DNA of 9,050 nucleotides from Actinomycetota bacterium (GCA_009701105.1 WLKU01000050.1:1-9050), one strand, 5' to 3'; shown: positions 1 through 6,446, numbered from the stretch's first letter. A program made the numbers and translations. The notes: generated by a model not told the origin, from the letters alone.

Positions 1-93
1 ATGCTGATTTTGTGGATTGTCGGCATGGCCTGTTTTTCCGCATTCGTCGCTTTCTGGCGCTACAGGCGACACAGGCGCACACCCACTCTGTAG
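1..93 (+). CDS. C-terminal end of a membrane protein (partial, left edge)
   Basis: Frame 1 is open from the window edge to a TAG stop at 91-93 and encodes 30 residues. They form one strongly hydrophobic stretch (LILWIVGMACFSAFVAFW, about residues 2-19) followed by an arginine-rich tail (RYRRHRR). This is the usual look of a last transmembrane helix with a positively charged cytoplasmic end. The ATG at position 1 may be internal, since the real gene probably begins outside the window. Only 9 bp separate its stop from radA, so it may lie in the same transcription unit. The family cannot be recognised from so short a piece; a free-standing 30-residue membrane peptide is the alternative. Confidence 0.45.
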   Translation: MLILWIVGMACFSAFVAFWRYRRHRRTPTL

Positions 94-102
94 CGTTGGC
101 GC
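91..102 (+). promoter_or_regulatory. Possible -10 box for leaderless radA transcript
   Basis: TAGCGT at 91-96 fits the actinobacterial -10 pattern TANNNT. Six bases (97-102) separate it from the radA ATG, which would put the transcription start on the A of the start codon. No ribosome binding site is visible before this ATG. A poor -35 candidate, GCGACA, lies at 66-71 with a long 19-base spacer. The first three bases of the box are also the stop codon of the upstream reading frame, so chance resemblance is quite possible. Confidence 0.3.
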
Positions 103-1485
103 ATGGCTCGACTGCGCACGGTGTACAACTGCGGTGATTGCGGCGCTACTCATTACAAGTGGGCAGGCAAATGCGACTCGTGTGGCGCATGGAACACGCT
201 TGTTGAAGATGTTGAAGACCCAAACTCGCACACCACTCTTGCTGCGGGAATGGCACTCATTCCTCCAGGTGAAGCACAGCCGATCGGCAAGCTCGATGCT
301 TCAGTTGGCCAACCGTTGTCTACCGGCATTTCCGAACTCGATCGTGTGCTCGACGGCGGATTAGTACCTGGCTCGGTAACGTTGCTCGGTGGCGAACCAG
401 GTATCGGTAAGTCAACGTTGTTGTTACAACTTCTTGCATCGTGGCCCACTCGATCGCTCTATGTAACAGCCGAAGAAAGTGCACAACAAGTACGTCTGCG
501 CGCCGAACGATTGCATGCGGTGCACGACAATTTGTGGCTCGTTTCAGAACCATCGCTCACCAACATCGTTGCTGCACTCGACAAAGTAAAGCCTGAGTTA
601 CTGGTGATCGACAGCATCCAGGCAGTCGCTGACCCTGCGCTTGGTTCTGCACCGGGTTCGGTTGTGCAGGTACGTGGCTGTGCACACCGCCTTGTGCAAG
701 AAGCGAAGCGTCGCAACATTCCAACCATCTTGGTTGGCCATGTCACCAAAGATGGTGGGCTCGCTGGCCCGCGAGTGCTCGAGCATGTTGTTGACACCGT
801 GCTTTCATTTGAAGGCGAACGGCATCATGCACTGCGCATCTTGCGAGCAGTCAAACATCGTTTTGGTTCTACAAACGAACTCGGATTATTTGAGATGACC
901 GAACTTGGTCTTGTTGGCGTACCCGATGCGAGCCAAATGTTTTTAGCCGACCGTCGCCCAGGCACACCTGGTTCGGTTGTAGTGCCAACACTCGAAGGTC
1001 AGCGCCCACTGCTTGTAGAAGTGCAAGCACTGACTAATGCAATGAGCGGCAATGTGCCACCACGACGCAGTGCACAGGGCCTCGATCCAGGACGCCTTGC
1101 CATGTTGTTGGCAGTGCTCGAACGCCGCGCAGGTATCAGTCTTTCGCAACACGAAGTGTTTGCTTCGGTTGTTGGCGGTGTGCGTCTGAGTGAACCTGGC
1201 AGCGATTTAGGTCTGTGCATTGCGCTTGTCTCGGCAGTGACGAACAAACCCGCGCCAAGTGATTTGGTTGTGTGCGGCGAAATTGGTCTTGGCGGCGAAA
1301 TCCGCCACGTAGGTCACATGTCGCGTCGTCTCACCGAAGCTGCACGTCTTGGCTTTACACGAGCCATCGTGCCCACACACAGCCAGTCAGGTGGCGCCAA
1401 CAAGGCTCCCGCAGGGCTTACCGTGCAAACAGCATCAACGCTGTCCGAAGCACTCGATCTCGTCCAACTCAGTATTAAAAAATAA
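103..1485 (+). CDS. radA: DNA repair/recombination ATPase RadA (Sms)
   Basis: RadA is a RecA-like, Lon-related ATPase that drives branch migration of recombination intermediates and helps repair stalled or broken forks in the cytoplasm. The 460-residue protein is full length for the family. It shows an N-terminal C4 zinc finger (C10, C13, C24, C27, with the usual KWAGKC context), a Walker A motif GEPGIGKST at 97-105, and a Walker B LLVID at 166-170. The RadA signature is KHRFG at 251-255, where most homologues I recall have KNRFG. A Lon-protease-like domain without a catalytic serine fills roughly 280-455 (for example SVVGGVRLSEPGSDLGL). The ATG at 103 begins the expected MARLRT..YNC segment. 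The next gene follows within 8-20 bp, suggesting co-transcription with the DinB-fold gene and tag. Confidence 0.96.
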   Translation: MARLRTVYNCGDCGATHYKWAGKCDSCGAWNTLVEDVEDPNSHTTLAAGMALIPPGEAQPIGKLDASVGQPLSTGISELDRVLDGGLVPGSVTLLGGEPGIGKSTLLLQLLASWPTRSLYVTAEESAQQVRLRAERLHAVHDNLWLVSEPSLTNIVAALDKVKPELLVIDSIQAVADPALGSAPGSVVQVRGCAHRLVQEAKRRNIPTILVGHVTKDGGLAGPRVLEHVVDTVLSFEGERHHALRILRAVKHRFGSTNELGLFEMTELGLVGVPDASQMFLADRRPGTPGSVVVPTLEGQRPLLVEVQALTNAMSGNVPPRRSAQGLDPGRLAMLLAVLERRAGISLSQHEVFASVVGGVRLSEPGSDLGLCIALVSAVTNKPAPSDLVVCGEIGLGGEIRHVGHMSRRLTEAARLGFTRAIVPTHSQSGGANKAPAGLTVQTASTLSEALDLVQLSIKK

Positions 1486-1505
1486 TTGCACTATTGTCGG
1501 CAACG

Positions 1506-2024
1506 ATGTCGATCGAGCCTGACAACAAAGACTGGACGTGGGTGCTCGATCAACCGTGCCCCGACTGCGCATATGACGCATCGCGCGTTGTGCCTCGCGA
1601 CATTGGTTTGACCATTCGCGAGATCGCATCACAATGGGACGCCGTACTTGTGCACCCACAGTGTGTGATCCGCCCCCGACCCAACATCTGGTCTGCTCTC
1701 GAATACGGCTGCCATGTGCGCGACGTATTTCGGCTTTTCGACAAACGCCTTGTGATGATGCTCACGCTTGACACACCCACTTTTGCCAATTGGGACCAAG
1801 ACAAAACTGCTGTGGATGACCGCTACGACCTGCAAGACCCAGTGGTCGTGCGCCGCGAGATTGTGTTTGCTGGCGGCCAGCTGGCCGACCGCTTTGACTC
1901 GGTGGCAGACGCCGAATGGGGCCGTAAGGGACTGCGCAGCGACGGTGCAACCTTTACCATCGACACCTTTGGGCGCTACCTGCTGCATGACCCGATACAT
2001 CATTTATGGGATGTAGCGCACTAA
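1506..2024 (+). CDS. DinB-fold family protein, function unknown
   Basis: This 172-residue protein resembles the DinB/YfiT-like four-helix metalloenzyme superfamily, which includes bacillithiol- and mycothiol-dependent transferases and isomerases; no specific reaction can be assigned. Candidate metal ligands occur where DinB proteins have them: H70 in the SALEYGCHVRDV helix, and H161 and H165/H166 in the C-terminal HDPIHHLWDV. An N-terminal CPDC pair (C18, C21) precedes a VVPRDIG segment; I associate this arrangement with an actinobacterial subgroup. The FANWDQD..AVDDRY segment (93-107) also looks family-typical. Start choice is uncertain: I use the ATG at 1506, but an in-frame TTG at 1494 would add four residues, and neither has a clear ribosome binding site. 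It sits 20 bp after radA and 28 bp before tag, so a link to DNA damage is possible but unproven. Confidence 0.78.
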   Translation: MSIEPDNKDWTWVLDQPCPDCAYDASRVVPRDIGLTIREIASQWDAVLVHPQCVIRPRPNIWSALEYGCHVRDVFRLFDKRLVMMLTLDTPTFANWDQDKTAVDDRYDLQDPVVVRREIVFAGGQLADRFDSVADAEWGRKGLRSDGATFTIDTFGRYLLHDPIHHLWDVAH

Positions 2025-2032
2025 TCGACTAC

Positions 2033-2051
2033 CTCGCGTACACATCGCGAG
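2033..2051 (+). promoter_or_regulatory. Perfect 6-bp hairpin abutting the tag start codon
   Basis: CTCGCG at 2033-2038 and CGCGAG at 2046-2051 are exact reverse complements around a 7-base loop. The stem ends one base before the ATG at 2053. In mRNA it would occupy the place where a ribosome binding site is expected, and no other Shine-Dalgarno sequence is visible. It could affect tag translation, or mean that translation begins at the in-frame ATG at 2083. There is no T-tract, so an intrinsic terminator is unlikely. Function is inference. Confidence 0.35.
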
Positions 2052-2052
2052 T

Positions 2053-2682
2053 ATGCCTACACCTACAAAGCAATTCGACAACATGACAACCGTTAAACCT
2101 TCCCCCACATTCAAAGGCGAAGATGGCCTCAAGCGCTGTTTTTGGTGCGCATCCGATCCGATCTATGTCGACTACCACGACAACGAATGGGGTCGCCCAG
2201 TAACCGATGACATCAAGTTGTATGAAAAGTTGTGCCTCGAGGGTTTTCAAGCTGGCTTGTCGTGGATCACAATCTTGCGCAAGCGCGAAGCATTTAGAGC
2301 CGCATTTAAAGACTTCGATCCAATCAAGGTCGCGAGGTTCAATGACAAAAACATTGAGCGCCTCATGAACAATGAAGGCATTGTGCGCAACCGAGCAAAA
2401 ATTGAGGCAACGATTGGTAATGCCAAAGCAACTCTTAAAGTGCAACAAGAAGTTGGCTCGCTCTCCAAATTGATTTGGTCGTTCGCACCCATCAAACCGG
2501 GCAAGGCTCCTAAAACATTTGGTGACCTGCCGGCTTCAACACCGGAATCACATGCTCTTTCAAAAGAGTTGCTCAAGCGTGGCTTCAAGTTTGTTGGCCC
2601 GACGACAATGTATGCAGCAATGCAGTCGCTTGGTTTGGTCAACGACCACTTTGCAAACTGCCATGCCCGCCACACTGCCTGA
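2053..2682 (+). CDS. tag: DNA-3-methyladenine glycosylase I
   Basis: Tag removes 3-methyladenine from alkylated DNA, starting base excision repair. The sequence aligns by eye with E. coli Tag along its length: RCFWCASDP, YHDNEWGRPV, CLEGFQAGLSWITIL, FDPIKVA, GIVRNRAKIEA, KRGFKFVGPTTMY and GLVNDH. The zinc-binding residues of the E. coli enzyme (C4, H17, H175, C179) correspond to C29, H42, H199 and C203 here, and the recognition glutamate E38 to E63, with W71 equivalent to W46. The 209-residue product has about 25 extra N-terminal residues of low complexity. The ATG at 2083 (residue 11) is therefore a reasonable alternative start. The gene is the last of the radA group and its stop codon lies in a hairpin. 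Confidence 0.95.
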   Translation: MPTPTKQFDNMTTVKPSPTFKGEDGLKRCFWCASDPIYVDYHDNEWGRPVTDDIKLYEKLCLEGFQAGLSWITILRKREAFRAAFKDFDPIKVARFNDKNIERLMNNEGIVRNRAKIEATIGNAKATLKVQQEVGSLSKLIWSFAPIKPGKAPKTFGDLPASTPESHALSKELLKRGFKFVGPTTMYAAMQSLGLVNDHFANCHARHTA

Positions 2683-2702
2683 CAAACAAAAGGCAGTGCG
2701 GG
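2666..2702 (+). terminator. Hairpin between convergent tag and GNAT genes
   Basis: CACTGCCT (2673-2680) pairs exactly with AGGCAGTG (2691-2698) across a 10-base A-rich loop. A second stem, CCCG (2666-2669) with CGGG (2699-2702), extends it after a three-base bulge. The loop and stem include the tag stop codon (2680-2682), and the acetyltransferase stop begins at 2703 from the other side. The T-run after the stem is poor (TTAAAG on the plus strand, none on the minus), so this is at best a weak bidirectional intrinsic terminator, or an RNA 3'-end stabiliser used with Rho. Confidence 0.5.
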
Positions 2703-3134
2703 TTAAAGAGTAAAGCGATAAACGTTGGTGTCGCGCTGTACGAAACCTAAGCGCTGATACAGACGGTTGGCTGCTTCTCGAGATGGACGAGAAGTTAAGT
2801 CAACCGTCGTTGCGCCGCGCTTTCGCGACTCATCAATTGCAAACGTGTTCAATGCTTCTCCAACACCAGCACCTCGAGCTGAACCATCCACCACCACATC
2901 TTCAATCCAGGCACGCAATCCGGTCGGAATTTGAAACAGTGCAAGCGTGAGCGAGCCAACTATGCGGCCATCTAGTTTGGCGAGCAGCAAAAAAGTTGCA
3001 TCGCTGGCAACGATATTTTGTAATTGCTCTCGAGTTGGCGGCGGGTTCGACGACGACAATTGAGGAATGAGCGTGTTAAATGCCGCAACAACTTCGTCGT
3101 CCACAACTTTGGCTATTTCTACCGTCAACGTCAT
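2703..3134 (-). CDS. GNAT-family N-acetyltransferase
   Basis: This 143-residue protein is a single GNAT domain, an enzyme type that moves an acetyl group from acetyl-CoA to an amine; the substrate cannot be predicted. The acetyl-CoA pyrophosphate-binding motif A is seen as RGAGVGEAL at 87-95, preceded by the beta strand IEDVVVDGSA. Motif B appears as REAANRLYQRLGF at 119-131, followed by the last strand VYRFTL. The N-terminal half has the usual VGSLTLALF strand (59-67). The ATG at 3134 is supported by an AAGG Shine-Dalgarno sequence eight bases upstream on the minus strand. It stands alone on its strand, convergent with tag and divergent from the polysaccharide deacetylase gene. Small single-domain acetyltransferases like this often act on small molecules or protein N-termini. 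Confidence 0.88.
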   Translation of the reverse strand: MTLTVEIAKVVDDEVVAAFNTLIPQLSSSNPPPTREQLQNIVASDATFLLLAKLDGRIVGSLTLALFQIPTGLRAWIEDVVVDGSARGAGVGEALNTFAIDESRKRGATTVDLTSRPSREAANRLYQRLGFVQRDTNVYRFTL

Positions 3135-3226
3135 GCCCTCTACCTTGCCATATAGCGTTGCTTTGGCTCGTGTACTGCCCGTAGGCCGTTGTCTGAGCTA
3201 AATCCGCACAACCGTAGAATGATCGG
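3135..3226. promoter_or_regulatory. Divergent promoter region (GNAT / deacetylase)
   Basis: This 92-bp gap separates two divergently transcribed genes and must hold both start signals. On the minus strand an AAGG ribosome binding site precedes the acetyltransferase ATG, with an AT-rich TATATG segment about 20 bases further up as a possible -10. On the plus strand TAGAAT at 3215-3220 is a good -10 candidate. I see no strong -35 box for either and no clear operator palindrome. Confidence 0.5.
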
Positions 3227-3229
3227 GTG
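3215..3229 (+). promoter_or_regulatory. -10 box and leaderless GTG start of the deacetylase
   Basis: TAGAAT (3215-3220) matches the actinobacterial -10 consensus TANNNT. It is followed by exactly six bases and then the GTG at 3227. Transcription starting 7 bases after the box would begin at the G of the start codon, giving an mRNA without a leader. No Shine-Dalgarno sequence is needed in that case. The nearest in-frame ATG is inside the conserved LMYHS motif (residue 40), which rules out a later ATG start. Confidence 0.5.
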
Positions 3230-4024
3230 AGATCTCTCATTGGCGACAGAAACGTTTTTGCCACCAAACGACGGGTAGCCGGCGTCGTTGGCGAAGTTTT
3301 TCGTTCTCTTCCGCGGCCTCTGGCACACGGTCACCGCACATTGATGTATCACTCGGTTGGCCTTGAACAAAACAACACCACGGTTGACGGCGACACGTTG
3401 GGCATCTATTCCATGACAATTGCTCAGTTCACTCAACAGATCGATGCCATTCAGAGGGTTGCGCAATCAAAGGGCATTTCACTGGTGCCATTTGGGTCTG
3501 TATTGCGCGACACAATTTCAATCACTTTTGACGACGGGTACACCGACGCCCTCACGGTTATTGCGCCACTTTTATGTGCCCGACAAATTCCATTTCACGT
3601 ATTTGTGTCGTCGGCACGGATGAATGGCTCAGACCACAAATACCTCTCACCAGAACAATTAGTCGAGCTAGCAAACATGCCTGGCGTAACTATTGGTGCA
3701 CACGGAGCAACACATCGCTCACTCACTTCGCTTTCACCATCCGAATTGGCTGCCGAGTTACAGGCGAGCAAAGTTGACCTAGAGGCCGTTCTAAAAAAGC
3801 CGGTCAGCACGATGTCGTATCCGTATGGTCATGTCAACGACGAAGTGCGTAAAGCCGCGCAAGATGCCGGATTTACTTTTGCTGCCACAAGCAAGTGGGG
3901 GTTCAACGAATCGTCTGGCGATTCACTTTTGCAACGACGCATCGATATGTGGTCTGGTGATACAAAGCGCACGGTTGAAAACAAAATTCTTGGACACTGG
4001 AATTGGTTCGGACTTTTAACATGA
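3227..4024 (+). CDS. Polysaccharide deacetylase (NodB homology, CE4 family)
   Basis: Enzymes of this family remove N- or O-acetyl groups from sugars in peptidoglycan, chitin-like or capsular polymers, using a metal bound by Asp-His-His. In this 265-residue protein motif 1 is TFDDGYTDA (catalytic and metal aspartates D102, D103) and motif 2 is HGATH (H159, H163). Motif 3 is reduced to MSYPYG (196-201), without the arginine seen in many RxxPY versions. The early LMYHSVG (39-45) is typical of the subgroup found in surface-polysaccharide loci. No signal peptide or membrane helix is visible; the N-terminus is basic and mildly hydrophobic, so a cytoplasmic substrate such as a lipid-linked sugar is possible. 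The stop overlaps the next start as ATGA, indicating translational coupling with the glycosyltransferase, presumably acting on the same glycan. Confidence 0.88.
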   Translation: MRSLIGDRNVFATKRRVAGVVGEVFRSLPRPLAHGHRTLMYHSVGLEQNNTTVDGDTLGIYSMTIAQFTQQIDAIQRVAQSKGISLVPFGSVLRDTISITFDDGYTDALTVIAPLLCARQIPFHVFVSSARMNGSDHKYLSPEQLVELANMPGVTIGAHGATHRSLTSLSPSELAAELQASKVDLEAVLKKPVSTMSYPYGHVNDEVRKAAQDAGFTFAATSKWGFNESSGDSLLQRRIDMWSGDTKRTVENKILGHWNWFGLLT

Positions 4025-4818
4025 CAAGTGTTTCGGTCATAATTCCTGCATACAACTCTGCAAGCACAATCATTCGCGCGCTACAGAGCGTTACTGCACA
4101 AACCCGCGCTCCGAAAGAGATCATTGTTGTTGACGATGCAAGTACCGATAACACTCGAGAAATTGCTGCAAACTTTGCCTCAACCTCGTTGATCCCACTT
4201 CGCGTAATTGCACAGTCGGCAAACGGCGGCCCAAGCGCTGCTCGCAACACTGGTTGGGATGCCGCAACGGGTGACTACATCGCATTTTTGGATGCCGATG
4301 ATCAGTGGCATCCACGCAAGATCGAGTTGCAATACCCCGTAATGCACAATCAACCCGAAGTCACAATGAGTTGCCATGGCCACCACTTTTCGTCCAGCAC
4401 AACGTGGGCCGACATCCCCACCGCCGACACTAAAGCGACTCCCGTTTCCTTTCACAAATTCTTGATCCGCAACCGCTGCGCCACACCGACGGTGATGCTC
4501 AAGCGGGCGATCACAGAGCGATTTGATTCTCGCAAACGATTTGCTGAGGATTATTTGTTGTGGATGCAGATCACCGCAAGCCACGGCCCAGCGTTACGGC
4601 TTGAGGCACAACTGGCGCACTGTTCAAACCCCGGCTACGGCGGGTCGGGCCAGAGCGGAAAACTGCTCAAGATGGAGCTCTCCGAAATTGGCGGATTTGT
4701 GACTCTGCGAAAGTCAAAAGCAATCGGCTTTGGCACCCTCGGATTAGTCGTAATTTGGTCGTGGATCAAGTTCGGAATTCGGCTTTTCGATTCAAAAGTT
4801 ATGAAGATTCGCAGATAG
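4021..4818 (+). CDS. Family 2 glycosyltransferase
   Basis: This GT-A fold enzyme would transfer a sugar from a nucleotide-sugar donor, probably in surface-polysaccharide synthesis. The N-terminal SVIIPAYNSASTI strand-loop (4-17), VVDDASTDNT (36-45), NGGPSAARNTG (68-78) and the metal-binding DADD at 91-94 are characteristic. An ED pair at 176-177 (FAEDYLLWMQI) fits the catalytic base region. The domain ends near 200, and a hydrophobic patch at about 236-256 (GFGTLGLVVIWSWIKFGIRLF) with a basic tail may attach the protein to the membrane. The ATG at 4021 overlaps the deacetylase stop by four bases. A TTG start at 4003 would add six unrelated residues (MVRTFN) and is unlikely because the conserved strand begins right after the ATG. 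Donor and acceptor are unknown. Confidence 0.92.
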   Translation: MTSVSVIIPAYNSASTIIRALQSVTAQTRAPKEIIVVDDASTDNTREIAANFASTSLIPLRVIAQSANGGPSAARNTGWDAATGDYIAFLDADDQWHPRKIELQYPVMHNQPEVTMSCHGHHFSSSTTWADIPTADTKATPVSFHKFLIRNRCATPTVMLKRAITERFDSRKRFAEDYLLWMQITASHGPALRLEAQLAHCSNPGYGGSGQSGKLLKMELSEIGGFVTLRKSKAIGFGTLGLVVIWSWIKFGIRLFDSKVMKIRR

Positions 4819-4831
4819 CGTTTCGCTCAAG

Positions 4832-5749
4832 ATGTCGACGATGGATCACGTTCGCTGGTTGTCCAAGCCGTCACTCAAGCGACCCGTCATCGTCACCGCC
4901 TTTACGGGGTGGAATGATGCCGCTGACGCCGCCTCAAACGCGGTGCGCAATCTCATCGAAGGTTGGAAGGCTCAACCCCTTGCCGAGATTGACCCAGAAG
5001 AATACACAGACTTCGCAACCATTCGACCTCACGTGCGCCTCAAAGAAGGTGGCGCTCGCAACATCGTGTGGCCAACCGTCGGCATGTGGCATATGGCCGG
5101 AGCGGGTGGCGACGTGATCTTGGTGTTGGGCCCAGAACCAAGCATGAAGTGGCGTTCGTTTTCTGAGCAGATTCTTGGTGTGGCCGATCACTTCGGTGCC
5201 TCCATGATGCTCACGCTCGGCGCATTGCTCGCAGACGTGCCTCATAGCCGTCCAGTGCAAATCATCGGTACTGCCAACGACAACGACTTGATTGAACGGT
5301 TTGACTTGCAACGCTCACGCTATGAAGGGCCAACAGGCATCATTGGCGTGCTTCACGACGTGTGCAACACACTTGCACTTCCGTCAGCTGCATTATGGGC
5401 GGCGGTCCCTGCATACGCTTCACAGGTTCCATCACCAAAAGCGTCGCTCTCATTGATGCGTCGTTCGTGCGAGATCATCGGCACACCAGCACCAGTTGCA
5501 TCGATTATGAATCTGATCGAAAACTACGAAGAGCAGATCAACTCGCTAGTGAATGACGATGAAGACTTGGCTGCATATGTTGAACGTCTTGAAACGATGA
5601 CCGATAATGGCATGAGTCTTGACGACGAAGTTGACGATGGTCAATTGCAATTCGATTTCGCTCACGACACCGGTGACGACGCTGCAGATGCCACAACTCT
5701 GATGGATGAAGTTGAGCAATTCCTTCGCGATCAGGGCGACGGAAAATAA
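4832..5749 (+). CDS. PAC2-family protein (proteasome assembly chaperone 2-like)
   Basis: The 305-residue protein belongs to the PAC2 family, common in actinobacteria and archaea and related to a eukaryotic proteasome assembly chaperone. The bacterial role is not established. Features I associate with the family are RPVIVTAFTGWNDAADAAS (17-35), the GP segment in ILVLGPEPSMKW (96-107), LGALLADVPHSRP (129-141) and SLSLMRRSCEI (206-215). The last 65 residues are very acidic (NDDEDL, LDDEVDDG, HDTGDDAAD) and end in VEQFLRDQGDGK. There is no C-terminal HbYX motif of the type that docks on proteasome rings. The ATG at 4832 lies 13 bp after the glycosyltransferase stop; the ATG at 4841, giving MDHVRWL, is an equally good start. 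Neither has a clear ribosome binding site. No Pup-proteasome genes are visible nearby. Confidence 0.85.
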   Translation: MSTMDHVRWLSKPSLKRPVIVTAFTGWNDAADAASNAVRNLIEGWKAQPLAEIDPEEYTDFATIRPHVRLKEGGARNIVWPTVGMWHMAGAGGDVILVLGPEPSMKWRSFSEQILGVADHFGASMMLTLGALLADVPHSRPVQIIGTANDNDLIERFDLQRSRYEGPTGIIGVLHDVCNTLALPSAALWAAVPAYASQVPSPKASLSLMRRSCEIIGTPAPVASIMNLIENYEEQINSLVNDDEDLAAYVERLETMTDNGMSLDDEVDDGQLQFDFAHDTGDDAADATTLMDEVEQFLRDQGDGK

Positions 5750-5782
5750 CTCGTACGCAAACTGGAATTGTTTAAACGAGTT
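5748..5782. terminator. Weak inverted repeat between convergent PAC2 and hemQ genes
   Basis: AACTCGT (5748-5754) and ACGAGTT (5776-5782) are exact reverse complements around a 21-base loop. The arms overlap the last bases of both convergent genes. A 7-bp stem with a long loop and no T-tract makes a poor intrinsic terminator, but it is the only structure seen in this 22-bp gap. Confidence 0.25.
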
Positions 5783-6446
5783 CGACCAGTTCTTCTACTG
5801 GCGTAACAATTCCTACGTAAAACGAACCGAAGTCGGCGTACTTTGCTGATGCTTCATCGAAGCGCATTGTGTACACCACATCTTTCAAGTCGTCGGCATG
5901 CACGCCAAACAGCGTCACTCCCCACTCAAAATCGTCAAAGCCGGCGGATGCAGTAACTAACTGCAAAATGCGCCCTGCAAATGTTCGGCCACTCTTGCCA
6001 TGCTCCATCATTAATTCACTGCGCTTCTCGAATGGCAATGTAAACCAGTTGCATTCTGGGTCACGCTTTTTCGACATTGGGTAAAAGCACCATGCATTCT
6101 TACCAGCAGGTGGAAGCTGCGGGTACAGACGAGCGTTGCGCATCTCTTCAGGAACATTGGCTGCATACTCACTCACTTCTGTGAGCGATACATAACTGTC
6201 ACCGATGAACACACCTGCGTGCTGCAGCGCAGTCTGGAAAGAGCGAAGCTCGCGCATGTCGGACGAAACGGCCATAAACGCCAAGTCGCTTTTGTGACCA
6301 AGCATCGAGACCGAAACGACTTGCACGCCTTGGCTTTGCGCATTCTTCACTGCAGTAACGACCGCTTCGCCGTCGAAGTCTGCTGCCGGGTGGCCAAACA
6401 GGTGGATAACGGCCATACCGACTGATGGAGACATTGGTTCACTCAT
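5772..6446 (-). CDS. hemQ: Coproheme decarboxylase HemQ/ChdC
   Basis: HemQ converts iron coproporphyrin III to heme b by two peroxide-dependent decarboxylations, the last step of the coproporphyrin-dependent pathway. The chlorite-dismutase fold is recognised from WCFYPMSKKRDP, NWFTLP, the MMEHGKSGR helix, GFDDFEWGVTLF and VVYTMRFDEASAKYADFGSFYVG. Predicted key residues are catalytic Y122, proximal heme ligand H149 and distal Q162. Their spacing (27 and 13) equals that of Listeria HemQ (Y147, H174, Q187), unlike the actinobacterial enzymes I recall. I place the start at the ATG at 6446 (224 residues), 10 bp after the upstream stop. A start at 6494 would overlap the ATP-grasp gene and add 16 unconserved residues; the ATG at 6434 is also possible. 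No ribosome binding site is evident, consistent with coupling to the gene before it. Confidence 0.93.
   Translation of the reverse strand: MSEPMSPSVGMAVIHLFGHPAADFDGEAVVTAVKNAQSQGVQVVSVSMLGHKSDLAFMAVSSDMRELRSFQTALQHAGVFIGDSYVSLTEVSEYAANVPEEMRNARLYPQLPPAGKNAWCFYPMSKKRDPECNWFTLPFEKRSELMMEHGKSGRTFAGRILQLVTASAGFDDFEWGVTLFGVHADDLKDVVYTMRFDEASAKYADFGSFYVGIVTPVEELVELV

Noticed and set aside
2029..2675. Two open minus-strand frames (139 and 142 codons) opposite tag
   Set aside because: tag is unmistakable on the plus strand; the antisense frames have no motifs or start signals.
3229..3236. GAGATCTC palindrome at the deacetylase start
   Set aside because: Eight-base perfect palindromes occur by chance, and it lies inside the coding sequence without a second copy.
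4003..4020. TTG start for the glycosyltransferase
   Set aside because: The ATGA overlap at 4021 is a standard coupling arrangement and leaves the whole conserved domain intact.
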